From NCBI RefSeq assembly GCF_032118995.1, contig NC_092669.1:9733501-9797500 (forward strand): a stretch of 64,000 bases of DNA, written 5' to 3'. The DNA comes from Asterias amurensis. Its lineage: Eukaryota > Echinodermata > Asteroidea > Forcipulatida > Asteriidae. A model generated the notes under the pieces. It had not been told where the DNA came from. It did no database searches and worked only from the letters and a program-made list of their open reading frames with translations. This document shows positions 22,110-32,927 of this stretch, in pieces. Both the position numbers and the translations under genes were made by a program. Each line of letters begins with the position of its first letter. Position 1 is the first letter of the stretch.

Positions 22110-22484
22110 AGGCATGCGTTGTTGTATCGGTCGATTTGGTCTTTGAAAAGCGTTTGTAACCGTTTGTTGTAAAATGCATATGAGTAGAAAGATGTTGTAA
22201 AAGTAGAATACAATGATCCACACAAGCATGCCTCGAAATCGCACGGTTTCCCTTTTACCTCGTCGACTAACACGGTCGGCCATTTATGGGAGTCAAATTT
22301 CCATAATGGCCGACCGTGTTAGTTTATACAGTAAAAGGAAAAACCACGCAATTTCGAGGGAAAACCTGTGTGGAGCATTGTATTCTACTTTTGAAACATC
22401 TTTCTACCCATATGCATTTTTTTTAAAAATGGTTACAAACGCTTTATATAGACCAACTCGTCCGATCCAAGGCAACGTGTTCCT
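22110..22484. mobile_element. Palindromic TTAA-MITE (family P2), 375 bp
   Basis: This is a near-complete foldback. AACACGGTCGGCCATTTATG at about 22269 is mirrored by CATAATGGCCGACCGTGTTA around a short AGTCAAATTTC centre. The termini are AGGCATGCG and ...ACGTGTTCCT, flanked by TTAA at 22106-22109 and 22485-22488. The mirror arm (about 30730-30750) lacks the element, giving an empty site. It was inserted after the palindrome formed, or was precisely lost from the other arm. Confidence 0.85.
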
Positions 22485-22984
22485 TTAAATTGCGTGGTTT
22501 AAAATTTTAGCGTATCCATGAGACGTCTGCTAATGTCGCATCAAGGTAAACTCATGCTTAAATTAGTCAATTTGTCTGTATATTGGCGCAAATCCGTCTT
22601 GTGTATGTGTGTGTGTGTGGTATGGGAGCATCATGAAGACTTACGGCGTGGAGTCATGGGGGCTTTTTCCGGTGGGTCCAGGGGTAAAGCCTCTTGTCGA
22701 TGTCCGGCGGCGGTTCAGGGGTTGGATCTGGAGGGATCCCTGAAGCTGTAGGGGGCTTTACAAACCGTTTTTTTATAGAAAATTCCCCTTGCTCAAAGTT
22801 GTTTTATAACACTGCTACAAAGACTTGCTATAGAGGAAAAAACGAACGACGAGAGACAATAATAAATGCCCAACATACTTGCTAATACCACACATCGGTG
22901 TATGAATAAAACAAACAAATTGATATTCTTTATCCTTCAAGCAATGTAAAAACTTCTACCCGCTGCCAAAAAATAGATTTCGAA

Positions 22985-23200
22985 CTGCCTCTAACCACCG
23001 GGCAATCTCGGTGGTCTGGATGGTAAGCAATGCTGTAGATTTGCAAGGGTCGTGGGTTCGAATCCCACCCGAGTAATAAGCCTGTGAATGTTTTCACAGG
23101 ACTCGGGAAAGTACTGAGTAAACAGTCCCTACACACATCGATGGGTAACAAATCCCTACTGATATACAAACGTTTAACTGTCAACAATCTCCCTCTCTTC
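22985..23200 (+). mobile_element. tRNA-derived SINE related to the 40-bp satellite
   Basis: GGTCTGGATGGTAAGCAATG is an A-box-like segment. AAGGGTCGTGGGTTCGAATC carries a perfect B box (GGTTCGAATCC at about 23056-23066), and ACCCGAG and GCCTGTGAATG...TTCACAGG follow. The stretch from GCAATGCTG to the B box aligns with one satellite unit (GCACTGCTCTCTAGAATTGC plus TAAGGTCGTGGGTTCGAATC). It is not a functional tRNA gene, because the acceptor arm does not close. Confidence 0.75.
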
Positions 23201-23204
23201 CCTT

Positions 23205-23355
23205 GCACGTTTACCACGCAATTTCAAGGCATTGGTGTGGATCGTTATATTCTATTTTTAAAACATCACTCTAACCATGCATTTCATACCAAAATGTTTC
23301 AATTGCTCTCCATTGCCCAACTCGCCCGATCCAAGGCAACGCGTCCCTTTAATGG
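23205..23355. mobile_element. Right half of family P2 MITE
   Basis: This matches the right arm of the element at 22110-22484: ACCACGCAATTTCAAGGCAT through GATCCAAGGCAACGCGTCCC and TTTAA. A shorter end fragment is at 38431-38459. Confidence 0.7.
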
Positions 23356-23359
23356 TTTC

Positions 23360-24342
23360 TCTTCCAGAGGACTTTAATTTGGTTTTATATTACCGCAGGT
23401 ACTTTTCTTATGAAATATTTAAGTGTTTAAAATGTCAATGTCACCTTGGCCGATGTTTAATGCTGCGCGTTGCTGGCAATCCACAGCTCATCTCAGTGTA
23501 TAATGATTGAGCAGAAAATGTTTTGTGTATTATCGCTGAAGTGTTTCCTTTCTCCAAGTTGGGTAATTAAGCTTAAAACCACCATGGAAACGTGTACGTT
23601 TTTCCTCAAAAATGAGGGGCGTGTCCAATCAGAGCCACGGACCTTTTTTGTTGCTAAACAAACCGCCTTGGTTTGCATGGACGGCCGAAAGTTTGTAAAA
23701 CACTCAATCATATTAACAGATGTTTCTAACCAAATTCAGGATTTCTGCCAACTTTCAATTAAATAAAACATCTCCCATAATTAGTTGTTTTGTTTTCAAC
23801 AAAATCAACACAATATTTGAAGATTTTTATAGCATTGTTACAAATAGTAGCGATTTGATTTTGATTTGCATTAATGGCTTTCCATAGTTTTTCATCCTGG
23901 GTTGGCAAAAAACTCGGGCTGTGACGTTGCAAAAGAAAGGTCTATGTATTAAGGAAGTTATAAAACGGAAGGACCAGTTTCATAGGTCACGTGGTTACAT
24001 GACGCCATTTTCAGTCCAAAATGCAGCAGTCTAGTCTGGCACCCTTAGTGCGTATACAAGCTTCAAATCGCGACTTGTCATTATTCTCCCATTTAAGCAA
24101 ACGGCACAATCGATTTTTCCTCACTGCGCTTTCTGACCAACATTGACATCGCCAGACCCAACCTGAGTTGAGCTCTCTGATGTTTTCATGCAATGCTTCG
24201 CTGAAAGAAATAAACACTGACAAAGAACAGATCAAGATATATCGTTTGAACTTTATAAGTATAGATACAGTATTGAAGTAGTTGCCATATAAAGCCGCTG
24301 ATTGTGTTGAGATTCTTTAAAAGACTGTTGACTTTCTTGAAA
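23360..24342 (+). promoter_or_regulatory. 5' flank of lectin B (inner-pair type)
   Basis: This matches the reverse complement of 29050-29800 upstream of lectin C (for example TCTTCCAGAGGACTTTAATT, ACATTGACATCGCCAGACCC and TGTTTTCATGCAATGCTTCG). It differs from the outer-pair flank of lectins A and D. It probably contains the inner-type promoter. The gene downstream is broken. Confidence 0.4.
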
Positions 24343-24835
24343 TGATGGGAGGATTTTGTTTTCCTTCTGTTTTGTTGATTCTCTTCACCATTGGTATGAG
24401 TTCTGCTCATTCGTGTAAGCCTCAGATGTTGTGCCCATTCGGCTGGGAGTCATGGGCGGCTCTTGCAATAAACTTTTAGAAGAACTAATGACTTGGTATG
24501 ATGGGAGATTGAAATGTCAGGATATAGGAGGGGAGATGGTTGCGCCTTCATCATTGAAGGAAAATAACTATTTATTAAGTAAGTCCACAAAACATAATAC
24601 TATGTGGATTAATTGCGATGATTGGGAGATTGAAGGGCAGTGGCACTGCACTCCAGACAACGGGGGGTATATGAACTGGAACACGAATGAGCCAAAACTC
24701 GGTAATAGACTTAACTGTGGTGAGCTTGCATCCAAATGGGTGGTAAGTGGAATGCTTGTGCATGGTCCGACGAAAAACGGGTTATCTGCAAAGGCAAGGA
24801 AGTCGTGGCAACACAGGCCAAGTTGGAACTACTTC
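24343..24835 (+). pseudogene. C-type lectin B, broken and lacking the PAN domain
   Basis: The signal peptide and first cysteines are intact, but one G is missing from TCATGGGGCGG, shifting the frame before the CTLD. The following CTLD is readable in another frame (T-M-W-I-N-C-D-D, G-Q-W-H-C, N-E-P-K in the sugar-binding loop), and a second shift lies near 24740 before the W-S-D segment. Sequence after GGCCAAGTTGG jumps to the 3' flank, so the entire PAN domain is deleted. In lectin A the two deletion edges both carry AAAGTTG, pointing to loss between short direct repeats. A P1 MITE sits about ten bases downstream of the join. Confidence 0.85.
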
Positions 24836-24849
24836 ATAATTTAAATTAA

Positions 24850-25227
24850 AGACACTTGACACTATTGTTAATTGTCCAAGACCAATCTTTTAACTTTGTG
24901 TATCTTAACATATGCATAAAACACCAAACCTGTGGAAATTTGAGCTCAATATTGGTCGTCGAAGTTGCGAGATAATAATGAAAGAAAAAACACTCTTGTT
25001 ACACGAAGTCGTGTGCTTTGGATGCTTGATTTCGGGACCTCAAATTCCAAATCCGAGGTCTCGAAATCAAATTCGTGGAAAGTTACTCCTTTCTCGAAAA
25101 CTACGTTACTTCAGAGGGAGCAGTTTCTAACAATGTTTTTTACTATCAACAGCTCTCCTTTACTTGTAACCAACTAAGTTTTTTGCTACAAATTATTTCG
25201 AGTAATTACCAATAGTGTCCACTGCCT
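24850..25227. mobile_element. TTAA-MITE (family P1) with empty site in lectin A
   Basis: TTAA flanks both ends (24846-24849, 25228-25231). The homologous site after lectin A (CATAATTTAAATTAAACG at about 20624) has a single TTAA and no element, proving a 4-bp TTAA target duplication. The interior holds the family's central inverted ATTTCGGGACCTC / GAGGTCTCGAAAT words. TTAA targeting is typical of the piggyBac superfamily. Confidence 0.9.
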
Positions 25228-25898
25228 TTAAACGTTTTTTGCTTTTTTGTGCAAAGTAGCATACATGTTCAGTAGAAATGTTGAGCGAAAACAAACATAT
25301 ATTCATTTTGTTCGCAGACAAAAACTGAAGACGTAACTTTTTTCTTTTATGAAAGCAAAGCAGCCAACGGACTTGTGACGGAATCTCTGAGAGGACTTGT
25401 GATGGAATCTGGGAGGGGACAATTTGCAAAAAATTTTTTCAATTGAAAACAAAATCTATTTTCTCTTGAGGAATGTGGACGAGATGAAAGGAGATGTGTA
25501 TAAATGAAGCTCGTTTAGTTAAATTTCATTAAAGATTGAATAAGAGCTTGATTGTGGCATGAACGTCTTTTAAAGTTGGTCTTAAAGACAAGGAAACAAA
25601 TAAACAATTTTAAGAGAGAATTGATCACAAAATATTGATTTCATCAACAAAAATTGCGACAGTAGGGCACTGTTGTTGACATTTAAATACTTTGGTAAAT
25701 TTGAGCAAAGGGTTGGGTCAAGTTGGCTTTTTGGAGGCAATAATGTTAGTGCGGCGTGAAGCGAGAATCCTCAAGTTACAGATTTCCAATGATGCGCCTG
25801 CAACCGGACACTACGTAATTGACCCGCTCCCGAGCTGGGGTTGTGTAGACTCGGTTTCAAGTCTGAGATCGTGGCTTTTAGTCTAGCCGATAGACTAT

Positions 25899-26134
25899 GG
25901 GTGCGTTCGATAAGCTTCCCTGGGTCGACCCCGCGGTGCTCACTCGAGTGAGCCCCTGACAAGAGCTAATAGCACGATCGCACTCACCCTCTCGTGGTGA
26001 CGGCATGCACCTCAGGTCACATCCAAGTGACCCACTCCATGACAAGCAGGGCACTGGGGGCTGACCCAGGTGAGCCCCGTAAAAGCTATTCGAACGTACC
26101 GGGGTCGACCCAGGGAAGCTAAACGAACGCACCC
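25899..26134. mobile_element. GGGTGCGTTCG foldback element (family G)
   Basis: The ends are GGGTGCGTTCGATAAGCTTC and GGAAGCTAAACGAACGCACC plus C. Inner inverted words are GGGTCGACCCCGCGG and CCGGGGTCGACCC. Within are CTCACTCGAGTGAGCCCC-type palindromes and ACCACGAGAGG/GTGGTGAC. It is a non-autonomous element, 236 bp, GC-rich against its surroundings. Confidence 0.8.
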
Positions 26135-26609
26135 CTTACACTATATTGCCTTAAATAGCGCCCTCTATAGAATAACCCTTGAACGTCTGACGTCATTCTT
26201 CGAGGCTCTCGTGTATAACGCCAGAGACCGGCCTAAAAAAAATGCAAAACCGGCGTGTAGTTTGACCTCTGACCTCGGTCATTTCACATAGAGATACGCT
26301 GTCAACTTCTGTTGCGGACGTGACAGCAGTCTTTTTGGCATCTATGTCACTGCACGTTTATCAAACGAGAACTGTATCCAATGAAATCCATGGATCTGAC
26401 AGAGGGGACCTGTCTTTATCCTTGCGGATAAAGACAGGGGCCCAGTCTAGGTGCGCGATTGCTTTTATCTGTGTGGGCGTTTTTCGTGGCTGCCGGTTGC
26501 AGAGGACTAACCGTGATCTGAGACTTGAAATCAAGTCTGGGGTTGTGGTGGCTGACACCGAGGGGCAGACACGAGTATTACGCTTTCGTAATCGACGCAT
26601 CCATATAGA

Positions 26610-26867
26610 GGGTGCGTTCGTTTAGCTTCCCTGTGTCTACCCCGCGGTGCACACTCGGGTGAGCCCCTGACAAGAGCTAAACGAACGACCACTCACCGCT
26701 CACGTAGTGACGTCGTTTACCTGGGGCCAGCCACCAAGTGACCCACTCCACAAGCAGGGCACTGGGGGCTGACCTGGGTGAGCCCCTGGAATGATGTCAA
26801 AAGCTATTCGAACGCACCGGGGCAGACCGGGGATGACCCAGGGTAGGGAAGCTAAACGAACGCACCC
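26610..26867. mobile_element. Family G element with 5-bp target duplication
   Basis: It is flanked by ATAGA on both sides (26605-26609, 26868-26872). The paralogous site at about 21628-21637 reads CCATATAGAATGG with no insert, so the duplication is directly visible. The termini are GGGTGCGTTCGTTTAGCTTC and CTAAACGAACGCACCC. Confidence 0.88.
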
Positions 26868-27049
26868 ATAGAATGATCACGCCTCTAACTAATAGCAAAG
26901 TTATCATCCAAAAGCTTGGGGGGGGGGGCCTGTTTCCCAGGGAACCTGTCCGCCGGAGATTATGTCCCCATTGTGGGAAATTAACATGGGCCGGGATGAG
27001 GACTCAAAAGAGGGCGCTATCGAAAGAAATGTGTATACAGCTCGCCTTA

Positions 27050-27334
27050 TGGTGGTTCGGGTCACTTGGGGCTTGCCTGAGGTGCACTGACGTCACCACG
27101 ACAAGGGTGAGTGATTGTCGATTAGCTCATGGCAGGGCTCACCCGGACGCGTATTTTTTTTCCAGGAAAAACGTGGGTCAAATATCTGCCCACGTTCGTC
27201 CTGGAAAAAAAATACGCGACAGTTTCAGGACGAACCGTGGGGTAATTATCTGCCCACGTTCGTCCTGGAAAAAAATATACGCCACCCGGATGAGCACACC
27301 TGGGTCGACCCGGGACAACTAATGGAACGCACCC
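27050..27334. mobile_element. Rearranged family G element at the palindrome centre
   Basis: The right end GGAACGCACCC and GGGTCGACCCGGG are family G. The interior has three related blocks of CCCACGTTCGTCCTGGAAAA with one inverted copy (TTTTTCCAGGAAAAACGTGG). The left end is not clear. It lies between the two arms of the lectin palindrome, where mirror homology stops. Confidence 0.6.
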
Positions 27335-27399
27335 AGTGACGGAGGTTAATCTACAAGAGGGCGCTTTTTCAGCAAAATGGCTATTGGGTAGACTTTAAC

Positions 27400-28322
27400 C
27401 CTAGCTCGCGGGCTGGTCAATGACGCAGTCTCCGGTTGTAGGCGCATCATTGGAAATCGGAGTTCGAATAATCTTCAGCCCCCCCCCCCCCAGACTTGTG
27501 GACAAGTCGTTAAATCGGCCCCATGCGCTGAGAAAGTGCTCTCGCGAGATCACTGCTCTCGCGCGAACTGATGGCTCCCCGATTTCGACTCTTCATTAAG
27601 TCTACCCCCCCCCCCCCAGCCTGCGTGGTGGAAATTCAAATGACAACCCTTGCCAAACTTGACCCAAACCCTGTGCTTCAACCCTTTGCTAGATGACCAA
27701 GAAGAAAAGCTGTCGCGATGTTTTGTTGTTGAAGTAAACCTATCGATGTGTGTGAGTGTACTTGACAAAAGATTTATAAATAAAGTTGGTCTATATTTTG
27801 TGATCAATTCTCCCTCAAAATAATTTAATTGTTTCCTTGTCTTTAAGATCAACTTCAAAAGAGATTCATGTCACCATCAAGCTCTTGTTAAATCTTTAAT
27901 GAAATTTAACTAAACGAGCTTCACTTATACACATCTCCTTTCATCTTGTCCACAAGCCTCGAGAGAAAATAGTTATTGTTTTCAACATTACAAGAAAAGT
28001 TTGCGAATTGTCCCCTCCCAGATTCCATCACAAGTCCTCTCGGAGATTCCCACAAGTCCGTTGGCTGATTTGCTTTCATGAAAGAATAATGGTCTTGAGT
28101 TTTTGTCTTGAAAAGTTTGTTTGTTATTCGTTAAACGTTTCAAACATAAAAGTGTATACTACTTTGCTTAAAACAAAAAGGCAAAAACGATTAATTTAAA
28201 TTCTGAAGTGGTCCAAACTTTGGGCTATAAATCTTTGAGTAAAGTCAACGATCGGCTGTTTCTGTTACTTGAGCGTCATTTCTGTGTTTTTACTCAAGTG
28301 ATTTAAACAATGTTGGTTGAAA
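27400..28322 (-). other. 3' flank of lectin C
   Basis: This is the inverted counterpart of 20541-21430, beginning (in plus coordinates) with CAATGACGCAGTCTCCGGTT and two C runs (about 27480-27491, 27606-27619) and ending at the stop codon. It is nearly identical to the 3' flank of lectin D (33000-33597), closer than to lectin A. Confidence 0.6.
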
Positions 28323-29048
28323 TTATTTCTCTCCGTAAATACACGTGAATGGTTTCTTGGACTTCACAAACTGGGTGTGGTCGGCCTCGTAGCGGGTGAT
28401 TTTGTTGAGCTGACAAATTCGCTCCCCACTCCTAAAATGCTGCACGTTGAAGGAGCGACATATGGGGTCGTAGTCACACTCAGTGGCACAGGCACGGACG
28501 TTGCTGGTCGGTATCTCTCGTAAGGTGTGGCCGGTCAGACACGACGCAAACAGGCGCCATTGCTTCAACTTGGCCTGTGTTGCCACGACTTCCTTGCCTT
28601 TGCAGATAACGTGGTCGTCACTTTTAGAGCATGGATAATCACTCCATTTACCACCCCATGAGGGTATTAGCTCAGCACAGTTTCTGCTAGTTCCGCCGTG
28701 TGGCCGATGCAGGGGGTTCCAGTTCCTATACCCGCCGTTGTCTGGAGTGCAGTCCCACTGTCCTTCCACCTTTATATCATTGCAATTAATCCAAACATAA
28801 TCCAAGGTTTTACTCAGAATATAGTTATTTTCCTCCAGCGATGAAGGCGCAACCATCTCCCCTCCCATCTCCTGGCACTTAAATCTCCCATCTTGCCAAG
28901 TCATTGTTCCTTCAAGAAGTTTGTAGCAAGATCCACCCCATGACTCCCAGCCGGATGGACACAACATCTGAGGCTCACACGAATGAGCAGAACTCATACC
29001 AATGGTGAAGAGAATCAACAAAACAGAAGGCAAACAAAAACCTCCCAT
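28323..29048 (-). CDS. Secreted C-type lectin with PAN/apple domain (lectin C)
   Basis: An intact single exon of 241 residues with the same plan as lectin A: signal peptide 1-21 (SVLLILFTIGMSSA), CTLD about 24-153 and PAN/apple domain about 167-241. The CTLD keeps the long-form cysteines, W-I-N-C-N-D, G-Q-W-D-C and W-S-D-Y-P-C. The sugar-binding tripeptide is RPH rather than EPN or QPD, so calcium-dependent sugar binding is uncertain. The segment before the last CTLD cysteine has two extra residues (K-S-D-D-H). The PAN domain has C-R-S-F-N and I-C-Q-L-N. The protein stops right after I-Y-G-E-K. The start is the ATG giving M-G-G-F-C-L-P, shared by all copies. It is likely secreted. The coding region is most like lectin D. 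Confidence 0.93.
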   Translation of the reverse strand: MGGFCLPSVLLILFTIGMSSAHSCEPQMLCPSGWESWGGSCYKLLEGTMTWQDGRFKCQEMGGEMVAPSSLEENNYILSKTLDYVWINCNDIKVEGQWDCTPDNGGYRNWNPLHRPHGGTSRNCAELIPSWGGKWSDYPCSKSDDHVICKGKEVVATQAKLKQWRLFASCLTGHTLREIPTSNVRACATECDYDPICRSFNVQHFRSGERICQLNKITRYEADHTQFVKSKKPFTCIYGEK

Positions 29049-29825
29049 TATTTCTAGAGAGCCAACAGAATCTCAACCGTTTTGTGAATTAGTACAAAAT
29101 TAATTGTAGTACCAAATTTTTTGAGCAATTTTGGCACACAAACAGCGGTTTTAAACGGCAGCTCACAACCAGTTCAATACTGCATATAAGTTCAAACGAT
29201 ATCTCTTGATCAGTTCTTCGTCAGTGGTTTTTGCTTTTTCAGCAAAGCATTGCATGAAAACATCAGAGAGCAGAAGTCAGGTTGGGTCTGGTGCTTTCGA
29301 TGTTGGTCGGAAAGCCAAGTGAGGAAAATCGAATGTGCCGTTTGCTTAAATGATAAAATAATGACAAGTTGCGATTAGAAGCTTGTATACACACAGGGTG
29401 CCAGACTAGACTGCTTCATTTTTGGTCTGAAAATGGCATCTTGCAACCACGTGGCCTAAGATTAAGAAACTGGTCCTACCACGTTGCAACTTTCTAAACG
29501 CAAAGCTCTGGTTTAAAGGACACGCCCCTCGTTTTTTGAGGAAAACGTGCAGGTTTCCAAGGTGATTTCAAGCTCAATTTCAACAATGGCCCAACGTGGC
29601 GGAATCAAACACCCCAGCGAGTATACACAAAACATTTCCTTCCCAGCCATTATACACCGAGAAGCTGTGAGAAATTAATTAATGGATTGCATACACAACG
29701 CAATACTGCAATAATGGCCAAGGTGACTATGAATTTTGAACACTTCGCAAGATCTGCGGTAATTTAAAACCAAATTAAAGTCCACTGGAAGAGAAACCAA
29801 TAAATGCAATCTAGTCCTCAGGTGA
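29049..29825 (-). promoter_or_regulatory. 5' flank of lectin C (inner-pair type)
   Basis: This is the mirror image of the flank of lectin B at 23360-24342, including TGTTTTCATGCAATGC and the AAACGTGCAGGTTTCC region. It presumably holds the promoter. No clear core element can be named. Confidence 0.4.
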
Positions 29826-29827
29826 GG

Positions 29828-29970
29828 TCTCGAAATCAAATCCAAATATTTTAGTGCGAAATTAATTCTTTCTTAAAAACTACATTACTTCAGAGGGAGC
29901 CTTTTCTCACAATATTTTATACTATCAACATCTCTCCGTTGCTCGTTACCAAGTAAATTTTTATGCATCG
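29828..29970. mobile_element. Family P1 MITE fragment
   Basis: GAGGTCTCGAAATCAAATCC through CTACATTACTTCAGAGGGAG to CGTTACCAAGTAAATTTTTA corresponds to the right half of P1. Both ends are lost. Confidence 0.65.
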
Positions 29971-29999
29971 AACGTTCTTTTGACGTCATGCGAGTAATC

Positions 30000-31190
30000 G
30001 TGGCTTCTTATTGGTCAGCAAACTCACCACGCTAATGCATTATGCATTACATTTTCTCCCACCAAAATTGTTGGCAAATGTAAAGAAAAACATAAGGCCC
30101 CAAAACGAGTTGGTAAAGGCGCTTCGCGGCTTCGCCGCTCGAGGTGAAAGTCTTTTTTCGTGCGTTATATTTGTGGGGCTGTGCGTGCTATCCGGTGTGC
30201 CGCGTGCGCCTTGACTAAAGGCTACTATAGAGAGGTTTTGCGTGAGGCAGTTCGAACCCTATGCTTTGGCAGCGGTATACGGCAACGATAAAATATATGT
30301 TTTTGCTTTAGGGATAAAGAATTTGTTTGTTTTATTCATACACCGATGTGTGGTATTAGCAAGTATGTTGGCCATTTATTATTGCCTTTCGTCGTTCCAT
30401 TTTTTCTCTAAACCAAGTTTTTGTAGCAATGTTATGTAAAATGTTATAGTAAGGGGATTTTTCAGCTATAAGACAGGTAGTAAACCCCCTACAGCTTCAG
30501 GGATCCCTCCACCCCTGAACCCCCGACAAGGGCTAGGCCCCACCAGGAAAAGCCCCCATGACTCCACGCTTGAAGTGTTCATGATGTCCCCATGCCACAC
30601 TGTGTGCCACACACCTATACACATTTCAAGACGGTTGCTCTAATGCAAATTTAAAAATTTCAGTATGATTTTATAACCTTGATGCTACATAAGCAGACGT
30701 CTCACTGATACGCTAAACTATTAAACCACGCGAATAAATTGCGCCGCGGTTCACTATAGAAACTATCGAAGCGTATAATACTCGGCAAAAACTCTAAACA
30801 ATTGGAAGAATTGTAGTGTTGTTGCCATAGGCACGTACAGCACTGGTGCCGATGCTGCTCAAGCATGAGGCCGCTAGCACGTCACATATTTCAATTGCAA
30901 AAGATGTATCTGAATTCGGTCTTGGCGACTGCTACAAAAATGGTTGCGATAGTATAGTGAAGACAATTTCGCGTTTACTGTTTCCCTAATTCTTTCATTC
31001 GGTTTGGAGTAGTTGAGCGGTCTGATATACCTGCAAATGACCTTTGACCCTCATGCATTTTCATAAAATTAATAACAGTGAGTAGTAATAATGATCTTAT
31101 AAGCTTTTGGGAGATGGGAAATTTATTAGGATTAATCCTAAGTTATGAAGAGTTTGGTGAACTCAACGACAGCCAAACTTGGCTGCAGGT
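30000..31190. other. Right-arm spacer between lectins C and D
   Basis: The sections 30290-30385, 30480-30720 and 30730-30835 mirror the left arm. The remainder (30000-30280, 30840-31190) is private to this arm. GCTTCGCGGCTTCGCCGC at about 30121-30138 is a short GC-rich hairpin. No gene is supported. Confidence 0.5.
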
Positions 31191-31197
31191 CTCAATT

Positions 31198-31446
31198 GGT
31201 GCGCTTGATTAGCTTCCCCGGGTCGACCCAGATTGCCCCCGGTGCGAATAGCTTTGACGTTATTCCAGGGGCTCATCCCGGTCAGCCCCAAGGGTCCTAC
31301 TTGTGGAACGGGTCACTCTGGGCTGACACAAGGTGTATAACGTCACCACGAGAGGTGATCGTTCGATTAGCTCTTGTAGTGTCAGGGGCTCATCACCCGA
31401 ACGAGCATACCGCGGTGTCGACACAGGGAAGCTAATCGAACACACA
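31198..31446. mobile_element. Family G foldback element
   Basis: The ends are GGTGCGCTTGATTAGCTTCC and GGGAAGCTAATCGAACACAC, with inner GGGTCGACCCAG and CGGTGTCGACAC. It is diverged but complete in outline. Confidence 0.7.
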
Positions 31447-32470
31447 TGTTCCACCTACTTTTGTTGTATGTGATCCAGAACGATGTAATGTAAAGGCGAA
31501 GCTAGCTTAACATCATCGCCAGCACGTTTTGTTTTAATTTGCACAAAGCGCATTATATAACAACAGAATACTTTTGCTGCATTCCGTTCATTCTGCGAAG
31601 TTTTCGTGGAGAGTAGAAAAAACTATTAGGCCATTCCTCTGCTGATTGCCAGTGACGCCACACCTTAATTTGTGAGCTTGCACGTTTTCTAATGCTATAA
31701 TATGGATCGCAGTGCGATTTATAGCTCGGCATATTCCGACAGTAATGGAGGCATAGTTGGAGAGGCAGAATTGTCCTGGTAAGTTGCTTTAACTTTATAA
31801 ATATCTTGAAGTGTGATTTTAAAATGTTTCAGTGCAATCACCTTTTTATATTGTATAATTATATTTTTATCGTTGGCAGGGGTCTGGTTTTACACATCTT
31901 TTGATGACAGTTTTATACTTTTGTTTTAACCTTGATAGCCCCTGTACAACTTGTAACTATTGTGTATGTCTAAAGATTTAAAACAAATAAAATAAATAAG
32001 TATTTTGACTTTATTTGCATTGTTGATTTTATTTTATGTCTTCTACTAGTACGTAGAAAAGCTACAGCTGTTTACAACTATCTGTTGAGTCGATATCCAA
32101 AGAACTTGAAGAGTAGATGAAATCTTGCTAAATATCGACATCACGTTTACGTCTTAAAGAATCTTAACCAATTTTAGACCTCTAGTTGTTTTATTAAATG
32201 AGGGCGCTCTCATCGGCGGATTTTCTCCATGCAAAAAAAAAATTAAAAAAAAATCTGCAGTTCTTGTATTATTTTTAAGCCCGTAGGTATCTGATGGAAA
32301 GGGAAAAGGGAATTAATTCATTGACTTATCAATCAGTCTTGATACATATATAGTTTAAATGCAATTAATACTTCAGGATTCGTTATCATCATTCTTATAA
32401 AATTATGGAGATATTCAGCAGCCACAAGTTTATACATTATACGGCATATTATTTAGTTTGGGTATGTGTT
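31447..32470. other. Right-arm-specific insertion, no gene called
   Basis: About 1 kb without a counterpart in the left arm. One stretch at 31702-31779 begins ATG, runs open for 26 codons and ends at a consensus donor (TGG then GTAAGT), with AATAAA words near 31986-31998, but no acceptor-linked partner exon is recognisable. Otherwise AT-rich. Confidence 0.35.
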
Positions 32471-32792
32471 CAGCTTAAATTACGGAGGTTACTCTAGAGG
32501 GCGCTATTTAAGGCAATAGTGTAATATAGAGGGCGCTATTTAATGCAATAGTGTAACGTCTATTGGTTTGACTAAAAGCCACGATCGCAGACTTGAAACC
32601 AAGTCTACACAATCCCCAGCTCGCGAGCGGTTCAATGACGTAGTTTCCGGTTGCAGGCGCATCATTGGAAATCAGTAACTTGGATTACTCTTCAACACCC
32701 CCCCCCCATCTTGTGTGGTGGAAATTCAAAGGACAACCCTCGCTTATCCAATGGGGAATATGCCTATCGCTTTACGCCGTTCACTAATATTT

Positions 32793-32927
32793 TGTCGGAA
32801 AAGTTTCCGTATGGCGCCACCACTTTTTCATTTGAAATAAAATAATATAGTATCTAATTTACCTGATTGATATATCCCTTTTTGTAAAAATGAGTGAAAA
32901 AGTGGTGGCGCCATACGGAAAGTTATC
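32793..32927. mobile_element. Short MITE (family S), CTTTCCGTATGGCGCC ends
   Basis: AGTTTCCGTATGGCGCCACC and ACTTTTTCATT are mirrored by AATGAGTGAAAAAGTGGTGG and CGCCATACGGAAAGTT. A second copy is at 45812-45936. It lies inside the mirrored 3' flank of lectin D and is absent from the corresponding place in lectin A (about 21240). Confidence 0.8.

Noticed and set aside
23010-23085. Functional tRNA gene
   Set aside because: The B box is perfect, but the acceptor and D arms do not close and SINE body sequence follows.
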